A stretch of DNA of 64,000 bases from UBA1205 sp045534635. Lineage in GTDB: Bacteria; Bacteroidota; Bacteroidia; Bacteroidales; WCHB1-69. The notes under the pieces are model-generated. The model was not told the DNA's origin. It was given only the letters and a program-made list of their open reading frames with translations, and did not search any database. The translations under genes were made by a program, and so were the position numbers. Below are positions 26,479 to 34,400 of this stretch, in pieces. The stretch lies in contig JAZSKB010000002.1 in assembly GCA_045534635.1 (NCBI GenBank), forward strand, positions 1-64,000, given 5' to 3'. The number at the start of each line of letters is the position of its first letter. Positions within the stretch are counted from its first letter, which is position 1.

Positions 26479-26890
26479 TGTATCTCATTTCAATTTTATA
26501 TCTACGACTATTCTTTATTTCCTTATAATTATTCTTTTCAGAATCAGTATTAACATCATTTATACGTAAAATTTTTCCTGTATTTTTTTCTATTTTATAG
26601 ATTGTTGAATCTGAAGAAGAATAATGAGGTGTACATATTGCGATTATTACAGAATCATTGTATTGAACTCTTACAACAATTTCTTTTTTATCACCAATAG
26701 GTAGAATTACTTTTCCCGGTTTAGGATAATGACAGATGCATTGTGGATAATCTTGTACATAATAATAATTGTTTCCCAAGTCAATTTCGCTATCCATTCG
26801 AATGCCAATACATGAGTTTATTATCAATAAGATGGTTAACGTAATGAGAATATTAAAATGGCCACTTTTGATTAATCTTTGCTGTTCCAT
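26459..26890 (-). CDS. Lipoprotein, candidate immunity protein of toxin tip C
   Basis: A 143-residue product from the ATG at 26890. The signal sequence ends in a lipobox (LIINSC, Cys27), so it should be lipid-anchored outside the cytoplasm. The mature part has DLGNNYYYVQDYP and several short beta-type stretches, with no enzyme motif. Its start lies inside the 3' end of the tip-C gene (38-nt overlap), the usual coupling of toxin and immunity. The frame is open ten codons further up, but that Met lies ahead of a poorer signal. The immunity role is inferred from position only. Confidence 0.6.
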   Translation of the reverse strand: MEQQRLIKSGHFNILITLTILLIINSCIGIRMDSEIDLGNNYYYVQDYPQCICHYPKPGKVILPIGDKKEIVVRVQYNDSVIIAICTPHYSSSDSTIYKIEKNTGKILRINDVNTDSEKNNYKEIKNSRRYKIEMRYNEYQEQ

Positions 26891-28013
26891 ATATGCAGAT
26901 TTTAAATCCATGTTTATCATTCAATCCAGTTCTTGCTCTTTCAAAAAAGATTAAAGTATTTCGAAATGAACTACCATTATGATAATCCCAATCATAATCA
27001 TCTCCATAAAAAGCAATAGTTCCTTGATTATCTAAAAGTTTTATTGATGTATTTCCAAGTGCGTAGGTCGTATGGATAGAGCGAGGACTTCTTCTGTTTA
27101 CATAATTATACAAATTAACATTAGTATAATCTCCACCGACAGTAAGTCCACTATTTTGAACTGTTAAAAATCCAAAATCCAAAAGAGCAGCATCAATATA
27201 TAATGTATTTTCTGGTGTTGGATTTTTTAAGGCATAAGGGTGTGCTTTTGCCCAAGCAATTCCTTCATTAACTGTTACGACTCCATCCCAATCAGGTCTA
27301 CTAGGAAAATTGGAAACTTGATTATCTATTTTATTGAATAAATCAAGAGAAAAAACTAATGGCAATTCGCTTCTTTTAATTCCTTTTTTCAAAGCTTCTT
27401 CGTGAGACATGTTTTGAACAAAATCCCATTTATTCATAATAATTGCTTCTCCTTGTATTCCTCTATCGTCAGTTCCAAGAAAGTTGCCTTGCCAATCAAA
27501 AATAGGGTTATACATCTCCCCGCTCGGGTCCACATATTGCAGCGGTGAGAACAAGCAATAGGAATATCTATTGTGGTTTAATGGGTTTTCTGGGTTTTGG
27601 ATATAAGGGTCTGGGGAGAGGAAGTGTGCCAAAACAGGGTCGTACATTCTACCGTTAAAGTTAATAAGAGCAAAGTTATCCAAATGCTGTTGTCCGGTAA
27701 AACCTCTGTCAATAAGGTGCTTGGCGGTGTCTGTTTTGCTCCAATCGGAGAACATTCTTCTTTGTCCAAAAGGCGTATAAGACATACTGTCCACTACATT
27801 GCCGTTTTTGTCGCTTATCTTTTCTATGCTGCCGTTATAGTTGGTATGGAGGCAATACAAGGTGTTGCTGTCGTTTTGTATATAAACGGCAATTGGTTCA
27901 TTTCCAGCGTAGATATAAGAATATGTGGTGTTGGAAGAGAGATTTTTCTCAAACTCCACACCTGCATAAATTTTCTTTTCTTGCTCTGTGTTGTTAACGG
28001 TGTAGGTGGTCAT
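26853..28013 (-). CDS. Orphan Rhs toxin cassette C
   Basis: 386 codons from the first ATG, but Rhs homology extends further upstream to about 28079 without a start codon. Residues 1-164 copy the Rhs core end (YTVNNTEQEKK ... YVDPSG). The remaining ~222 residues are a unique tip with the segments VNRRSPRSIHTTY, YGDDYDWDYHNGSS and ERARTGLNDKHGF. Such Asp/His-rich ends occur in nuclease-like toxins, but I cannot assign a family. The downstream lipoprotein gene overlaps its 3' end. It is probably silent until recombined onto a full Rhs gene. Confidence 0.75.
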   Translation of the reverse strand: MTTYTVNNTEQEKKIYAGVEFEKNLSSNTTYSYIYAGNEPIAVYIQNDSNTLYCLHTNYNGSIEKISDKNGNVVDSMSYTPFGQRRMFSDWSKTDTAKHLIDRGFTGQQHLDNFALINFNGRMYDPVLAHFLSPDPYIQNPENPLNHNRYSYCLFSPLQYVDPSGEMYNPIFDWQGNFLGTDDRGIQGEAIIMNKWDFVQNMSHEEALKKGIKRSELPLVFSLDLFNKIDNQVSNFPSRPDWDGVVTVNEGIAWAKAHPYALKNPTPENTLYIDAALLDFGFLTVQNSGLTVGGDYTNVNLYNYVNRRSPRSIHTTYALGNTSIKLLDNQGTIAFYGDDYDWDYHNGSSFRNTLIFFERARTGLNDKHGFKICIYGTAKINQKWPF

Positions 28014-28079
28014 AGCCCGCTGTTGGTTGGGAAAATAGTCAATATTATAACGTTTGTCGGCTGTATTTATTGTATGGAT
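27521..28079 (-). repeat. Rhs core-end repeat, orphan copy C
   Basis: The longest orphan copy (about 560 bp). It begins inside the last codons of the 28067-28492 membrane-protein gene, whose TAA lies 12 nt within the repeat, and ends at DPSG. Confidence 0.85.
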
Positions 28080-28492
28080 AAAAACTTAATTATATCAAAA
28101 TCAAATTTGTAATTAGTAGATGTGTTCTTTAAATAGATGAGGCAAATTATCCATATAATTAATGAACTAATTAGATATAATATAACTCCAAATCCTTTGA
28201 TTTTTTTGAATTTTTCTTTCTTATATTTTTTTTCTAACTCCTTATATTTTCTATCTGTTAATAAGAAAGAATAGTTTATCCAATAATTGATAGCGTGTAT
28301 AGGTAAAAGTAATAACAATAATTCAAATTTTATATTAATAAAATAACAGAATATTTGAATAAAAGTCATTAAATTTGATGTTGTTCCAACACAAACCCAA
28401 TGTGCTGAATATACACGAGGTTGTGTGTCTATTTTGTACTTAAGATACCACGAATGTATTCGATAAAAACAGTATTCAAAAAAATTGCACAT
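28067..28492 (-). CDS. Small membrane protein, candidate immunity protein 2
   Basis: A 141-residue protein with three or four hydrophobic segments. It shares with the 28657-29019 product the start pattern F.[DE]YCFYR, the segment EKKYK.EK.KK.KG and a C-terminal membrane helix, so the two are paralogues. It directly follows a remnant of a toxin tip (28501-28656) that resembles tip B. This makes it a likely immunity protein for a lost toxin of the same class. A membrane location would fit a toxin acting at the inner membrane. Confidence 0.6.
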   Translation of the reverse strand: MCNFFEYCFYRIHSWYLKYKIDTQPRVYSAHWVCVGTTSNLMTFIQIFCYFINIKFELLLLLLPIHAINYWINYSFLLTDRKYKELEKKYKKEKFKKIKGFGVILYLISSLIIWIICLIYLKNTSTNYKFDFDIIKFLSIQ

Positions 28493-28500
28493 AACTTAAA

Positions 28501-28656
28501 CTATTTAAAAGGGAGTCCTGGATGTCCAATAGGAATATACCCTCGACTTATCATGTCCGCTCTTTCTATTATTTGATTATTAACATTTTGTTGAATTTTA
28601 GGGTATTGTTTTATGACATTTTGATAATACAAGTTTAATCCAAATATCAAATTTTT
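28501..28656 (-). pseudogene. Remnant of a toxin tip C-terminus
   Basis: About 51 codons read on the minus strand, ending in TAG (28501-28503). The product (YYQNVIKQ ... IPIGHPGLPFK) parallels the end of tip B (WYQNVLMPQ ... NPGLMIYQPFK): YQNV, then PGL, then PFK at the very end. No start and no core-end repeat remain. It lies in frame directly behind the TGA of the 28657-29019 gene. It is best read as the 3' end of another cassette whose front was deleted. Confidence 0.55.
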
Positions 28657-29019
28657 TCATAATATTAAACAAACAGATATAAATGTAGCCCATGAAAGAA
28701 GCCAATAAGCAATTACTATCCAACCTTTTAATTTTTTATGTTTTTCGTGTTTGTACTTTTTTTCTAGTAAGATAAACTTCTCCTCATTTCCAGAAAAAAT
28801 GCAGATAATCACATTTAATATTCCTCCAATTATAAAGATTGTTTTTGTTGGAACTCCTCCAAATAATTGAGTATAAACAATCAGAAATATTGTCATAATC
28901 AAGAATATTAAAGAACCATATGATACAATTGAACCGCTGAAGCGATATATATCTTTATCTCCCCAATTTTTATAAAATGCTGCAGCTCTGTAAAAACAAT
29001 AATCTAAAAAATTTTTCAT
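28657..29019 (-). CDS. Small membrane protein, candidate immunity protein 1 (for tip B)
   Basis: A 120-residue protein with three hydrophobic segments (SLIFLIMTIFLIVY, IFIIGGILNVIICIF, IVIAYWLLSWATFI). It begins 5 nt after the stop of the tip-B gene, the usual place for an immunity gene. It is a paralogue of the 28067-28492 product. The stop codon is TGA, rare in this window. An immunity function for a membrane-acting toxin is inferred from order and topology. Confidence 0.6.
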   Translation of the reverse strand: MKNFLDYCFYRAAAFYKNWGDKDIYRFSGSIVSYGSLIFLIMTIFLIVYTQLFGGVPTKTIFIIGGILNVIICIFSGNEEKFILLEKKYKHEKHKKLKGWIVIAYWLLSWATFISVCLIL

Positions 29020-29024
29020 AATGG

Positions 29025-30032
29025 TTATTTAAATGGTTGGTAAATCATTAATCCAGGATTTATTCCCATTTCAATTTGTGGCATAAGAACATTTTGATAC
29101 CATGACCAATGTAGTTGTCTACCTCCAAGATTCCAATAAAGAGAAAAATAAGGTCCTATACATGGAGTGTAACTAATGGCATCTGTCAACAATTCTGTTG
29201 TTGCCATAATTTGTTCGTTAAAAGTTTTGGCTTGAGATAAATTGTATCCTGAAAGGAGTGTTGAAAATCCTCCAATAGCCTTACCTATAGTTTTTAATTG
29301 CGTACTTATATTTTGAGCGAATTTTAGTTTTCCGCCAGTAGAGCCATTTCCTCCCCAAGAGGTATTATAAAATTTTCCGTTTTTACCTAACCATTTTCCG
29401 CTAATATCATTATAAAATACGTTACTACCTATTCCTAATTCAGATGCACCAATAGCCAAACTCGTATTGATAGCATCACCATAAATAGAAATAGAATTAC
29501 CTCCAATTTCAGAATTATGTGTTATAGCAATGTTTAAGAAATTTAAAAGATTTTTTTCTATCGTTCCATCAGATTTATAATGAACTAATAGCCCAGTTTC
29601 TTCATCAATGCCATAACCTTCTTTTCCTAAATATTTCTCACCATTTTTTGTAGTTGCTTGGCTTGTTGCAAATTGGTCCCAATAGATATTACCGTCAATA
29701 TCTTGCACCCAATCTACAAAAAATCCGCTCGGGTCCACATACTGCAGCGGCGAAAACAAACAATAGGAGTATCTATTGTAATTCAGCGGGTTTTCTGGGT
29801 TTTGTATGTACGGGTCAGGGCTTAAGAAATGTGCCAAAACAGGGTCGTACATTCTGCCGTTAAAGTTAATAAGAGCAAACTTATCTAAATGCTGTTGTCC
29901 AGTAAAACCTCTGTCAATAAGGTGTTTAGCGGTGTCTGTTTTGCTCCAATCGGAATACATTCTTCTTTGTCCAAAAGGCGTGTAAGACATGCTGTCCACC
30001 ACATTGCCGGCATACTTATACATGATATTCAA
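29025..30032 (-). CDS. Orphan Rhs toxin cassette B
   Basis: 335 codons. The first ~105 residues, after a short junction (MNIMYKYAG), copy the Rhs core end up to YVDPSG. The ~230-residue tip has DIDGNIYWDQF, a Gly-rich middle (SWGGNGSTGGK), a helical segment (LKTIGKAIGGFSTLLSGYN) and the end NPGLMIYQPFK. The hydrophobic helix and the membrane-type partner suggest a toxin acting on membranes, but the family is not recognised. There is no signal peptide or promoter, so it is probably a silent donor cassette. Confidence 0.7.
   Translation of the reverse strand: MNIMYKYAGNVVDSMSYTPFGQRRMYSDWSKTDTAKHLIDRGFTGQQHLDKFALINFNGRMYDPVLAHFLSPDPYIQNPENPLNYNRYSYCLFSPLQYVDPSGFFVDWVQDIDGNIYWDQFATSQATTKNGEKYLGKEGYGIDEETGLLVHYKSDGTIEKNLLNFLNIAITHNSEIGGNSISIYGDAINTSLAIGASELGIGSNVFYNDISGKWLGKNGKFYNTSWGGNGSTGGKLKFAQNISTQLKTIGKAIGGFSTLLSGYNLSQAKTFNEQIMATTELLTDAISYTPCIGPYFSLYWNLGGRQLHWSWYQNVLMPQIEMGINPGLMIYQPFK
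29725..30009 (-). repeat. Rhs core-end repeat, orphan copy B
   Basis: The shortest orphan copy (about 285 bp), ending at the DPSG codons. A 24-bp non-repeat junction separates it from the stop of the SUMF1-fold gene. Confidence 0.85.
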
Positions 30033-30033
30033 A

Positions 30034-31440
30034 TTATGGTTCCAACACTATACGAAAACCTCGATATTCACTGCCATATTCGGGTAGAATATCTCCACGA
30101 TTTGTAATTTCGCAAAAACCTTCATAATCAAACCAACTACAACTTCTCACAACACGTCTTTTCCCCGAAAGGGGACCTTGTGGATTTTTTTGATCTTCGC
30201 CACTATAGTTTCCATACCAATCTTGGCACCACTCATATACATTTCCACTCATATCATAAATTCCCAATTCATTGGCTTTTTTTGTGCCTACCAAATGAGG
30301 TTTTCTTACATCTTCGTCATACCATGCAACTTCTGATGCAATATTACTTCCTGCATATTTATAACCTTTGCTTTTATTTCCTCCCTTGGCGGCATATTCC
30401 CATTCTGCTTCCGTAGGTAACCTAAATTTTTTTCCTGTCAATTGATTAAGTTTGTTGATGAATGTTTGGCAATCGTTCCAACTTACAAAATCTACAGGAA
30501 GATAGTCTCCTATATATTTGCTCGGATTATTACCCATTACTGCTTTCCATAAAGCTTGTGTAACTTCTGTTTCTCCTATGTAATAGTCATCTAAAGTAAC
30601 CCGATGTGCTGGTATTTCATCATTATAGCTAGGTAACTTTTCTGTTGACCCCATAGTAAAAGAACCTCCTTCCACATATATCATCCTGAAATTCACTCCG
30701 TTTATATTAAAATCCTCATATATAACAGAAGTGTCTGCAGGTATTTGATAAACTTGTAATGAATCATGATGTTCATTCCTTTTTTCATACTCATTATTTG
30801 ATTTTTCTAATATCCGATTTGTTTCGCATTCTGGCGAAAAATTCCTTATTTGTCCATCTTTTTTTCTTGCGGAAATCTTAAAATTCAATAAGTCTTGTCC
30901 TTCTTGTAAAAAAGATTTCATATTATGAATAGGTTTACATGAATAACAAGGTTGAATTGGGTTACAATAAAAATGATGATAAGGACTTTCATATTGTATA
31001 ATAATAACACCTTCATCTTTTTCTGACAACGTATCCCATGTACAATCTATTTTTTTTTGTTGATAATCATATTTATCATATCTTTTTGTTTCTATTTTTA
31101 TGTTTACATTTACATCACAACTAATATTTTTATGAATAAACATTGGTATTCCATAATAATATGCTTTTCGTTTATATACAAATACTCCTTTATAACATAA
31201 ATAGGAATCTTCTGCATCTATAAAAGGAATCATCTTAAATGTATCATTTCTAATTATTGGTTCGTAAATAATTTTCTCATCATTATTCTGGTATATACAA
31301 AAAAACTTGTAATTATTATTAAGTTTCATTGTATCTCCATTAATAACAAATGAATTTAAAACGAACCCTTTATTTTGAGCTTTTAATGGCACAATTATTA
31401 TCATCAGTATTATGATGAATAGAGTTTTATTTAATAACAT
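30034..31440 (-). CDS. Exported SUMF1/FGE-fold protein in the immunity position
   Basis: From the ATG at 31440 the protein has 468 residues; an ATG at 31455 overlapping the Rhs stop is also possible. A signal peptide ends PLKAQ. Residues ~20-230 are an unrecognised domain with Cys pairs (CNPIQPCYSCKP). The C-terminal ~230 residues are a formylglycine-generating-enzyme (SUMF1) fold: GGSFTMGS, ETEVTQALW, RLPTEAEWEYAAKGG, GNVYEWCQDWYG, YRGFRIV. The usual RGGSW block reads RSCSW. It follows the Rhs stop within a few nt. Such folds also occur in the gliding/secretion lipoproteins GldJ and GldK, so it could be structural. An immunity or toxin-modifying role is inference. Confidence 0.7.
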   Translation of the reverse strand: MLLNKTLFIIILMIIIVPLKAQNKGFVLNSFVINGDTMKLNNNYKFFCIYQNNDEKIIYEPIIRNDTFKMIPFIDAEDSYLCYKGVFVYKRKAYYYGIPMFIHKNISCDVNVNIKIETKRYDKYDYQQKKIDCTWDTLSEKDEGVIIIQYESPYHHFYCNPIQPCYSCKPIHNMKSFLQEGQDLLNFKISARKKDGQIRNFSPECETNRILEKSNNEYEKRNEHHDSLQVYQIPADTSVIYEDFNINGVNFRMIYVEGGSFTMGSTEKLPSYNDEIPAHRVTLDDYYIGETEVTQALWKAVMGNNPSKYIGDYLPVDFVSWNDCQTFINKLNQLTGKKFRLPTEAEWEYAAKGGNKSKGYKYAGSNIASEVAWYDEDVRKPHLVGTKKANELGIYDMSGNVYEWCQDWYGNYSGEDQKNPQGPLSGKRRVVRSCSWFDYEGFCEITNRGDILPEYGSEYRGFRIVLEP

Positions 31441-31444
31441 TATT

Positions 31445-34400
31445 CTATTGAACATTTGTATGCAAATTTTTTATTGATATAAAAGTATTAATATTCATTT
31501 GATAATATTTTCCATTATTGTTAATAAGATAAACCGAATTATTTTTTGTTGATATTACAACATTTGCTCCATGTTGTCGACTATGGCTTGTTCTTACATT
31601 ATTACAATCTATTTCACTTGGGGTTTGCTGAACCCCTTGCAGAACCCCTCCTTTTCGTGTTTCTCCAGGAAAATGAGAATGGAAAAACATCAAATATTCG
31701 CCTTTTTTATCACATGTATTATAATCAATTTCAGCATTTCCTGAACCATTCCATCTTTCTCCTGGAGTTGCCCAGTCAATAAATTGACCATTATCTCCGT
31801 CACGAACTATGCCTCCATATTCTCGAAAATTATCTTCTTGTTCTTTGCTTATTATACCATTTACTATTTCTTTCCGAATTTCTGCAGATGCTCGTAAATC
31901 TATTGCTGAACTCACTTCAGATAAAGATGTAGTGCGTTTCTCTAATTCATTTTTTTTAATTTTATCAATATCATTATTATTTGTTACGATGTATACTTTC
32001 CCATCATAAATTCCATCGTTCCCTAAATAGTTACCATAAATATCATAATAATCTCCTATCAGCAATCCGCTCGGGTCAACATACTGTAACGGTGAGAACA
32101 AGCAATAAGAGTATCTATTGTGGTTTAGTGGGTTTTCGGGGGATTGGATATAAGGGTCAGGGGAGAGGAAGTGAGCTAAAACAGGGTCGTACATTCTGCC
32201 GTTAAAGTTAATAAGGGCAAAGTTATCCAAATGTTGCTGTTCTGTAAAACCTCTGTCAATAAGGTGTTTAGCGGTGTCTGTTTTGCTCCAATCGGAGAAC
32301 ATTCTTCTTTGTCCAAAAGGCGTGTAAGACATACTATCTACTACATTGCCGTTTTTGTCGCTTATCTTTTCTATGCTACCAATGTAGTTGGTGTGCAAAG
32401 TGTACATGGTATTGGTATCTCCCTGCACATACAAAGCAATAGGCGTATTACCGACATAAATGTAGTTATATTGTGTGTTGGTAGTGAGGTTGTGTTCATA
32501 CTCCCTGCCACAATATATTTTCTTTTCTTGCTCTGTGTTGTTAACGGTGTAGGTGGTCATAGCCCGCTGTTGGTTGGGATAATAATCAATAGTATAACGT
32601 TTTCCTGCCTCGTTTATTGTGTGGGTTTTGTTAAAAACATTGTAAGTAATGTCACATTGGTCTGCAGAGATAACACTGTCGTTAATAGGCAGTACCTCGC
32701 TTACGGCATGAGGCTGCGGAGCCTCGTATATAAAATCTCCCACGGCGGAGTTGGCGGTCATGCGGGTGCCGCTGTAAACAAGATGTGAAAGTGTATCTTC
32801 TTGCATAACAGGAAGGTTAAAAGTATAGCCGTATATCTGGAAAGGTTTCATCACCACTTGCATACGGCGGTTGGTGGTCAGTCTGTCCAATGGGTCATAG
32901 TCAAAATATTCCATTTTCTGACCTACAGAGTTATTATCAAATAGGGAAGCAGGAATGCCGGCGGAATTGAGTCTGCCTGCGTTGTCGTAAGTATAATAAT
33001 ACTCGGAGTAGCAGCTGTCTTTTTGTGTAATATTCACGGGAATAGGCATACTACCCGCAGTATCCCAATCTTGTATGTTTATTATACCATTGATAGACCC
33101 TAATATGGAATAACCACCGGTAGGCTCAATAGGAACGATAGGACCAATAGGATTATCATTATCGATAGAAATATTCATTTTTCCCGCAACCTTAGAATTT
33201 ATCAATCCAAAATCGTTGAAACTCAAAGTAGTAACCGTATTGTTTACTCGCCACATGGAAGGTACTAAATATTTTTCTGACATACGAACCGCATGGTATA
33301 TTATGACATCGCCATGCATAATTTTGCTGATATTACCCATTTTGTCATATTGATAGTTGATGCAAAAATTTCCCGGATAAGTAAGCGTACTTAACCGACC
33401 TAATGAATCGTAAGTGTAGCTATATGTATATGCATGCTGATTGTCGGGATGAAAAGTCTTTTGTATAACACGAGCCAAAGTATCGTAAGCATAGTAGATA
33501 CGCTTACCATTGTATGCTTCTTCCTCAAGAGTGCCTTTTATCGAAGTATCGTCATAGGAATATTCTATGATACCGGTATCGTTGTAAACAATTCTGCTAA
33601 TTCTGCCTATTGAATCGTATTGGTAAACAGCGGTGTTTCCGTTGGCATCGGTATGAGAGAGTAACTCATCAAATTCGTTGTAGGTATAGGTATCGTTTCC
33701 TGCATCCGGACAAATGGTTTCTATCAGATTGTCACGCGTATCGTAATAAGCGAAGGAAGTATCATCGTCAGCATTGACAGTGACAACCTGCATTTTCCCA
33801 TTATCCATTTTGTAGCTTGCATGTATCGAACCTCCCAACTGACCGCTTATATCGTTGCTTGCATAATATAATCTATTTTCATCATCCATGGTGTTGGCAT
33901 AGGTAACTCCTCGCAAACTGTCAGTTACAATGGTCTTTAAAAAATTGTCGGTAGGCTCATTGTACTGATAAAACAAATTGCAGAGCGGAGATGTTTTAGT
34001 AGATATGAGCATCAGATCATTGTATTGATAATTGGTAAAATAGATATTTTCATCACCTTGCGTATAAGGGAAGGACTCCGATTCCAACAATCCCCAAACA
34101 TTGTATTTTCGCTGAACATAACGATTGTTGGTACGAGTAAGCACTTCTTGGTCGAAAGCATCAAAATAGGAAATTTGACTGAACTTGTCCTCTCCTGAGA
34201 TGTTGATTTTTTTCTGAATATAATACTTAACCCCTAAACCTTTTGCTTGAATTGGAGTTCCTATGCAATATTTCCATTGCGTATAAGAACCGTCAGGCGA
34301 TTCTTGTTTTAATATTCTTCCAAAACCGTCATAGGTATAATTTGTTGTATTGTTGTTGTAGTCGGAATACGAAAGCACATTGCCATAATAAGGGTCAAAA

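Noticed and set aside
26203..32788. Plus-strand frames opposite the Rhs core-end copies
   Set aside because: They recur at each copy as mirrors of the Rhs frame.
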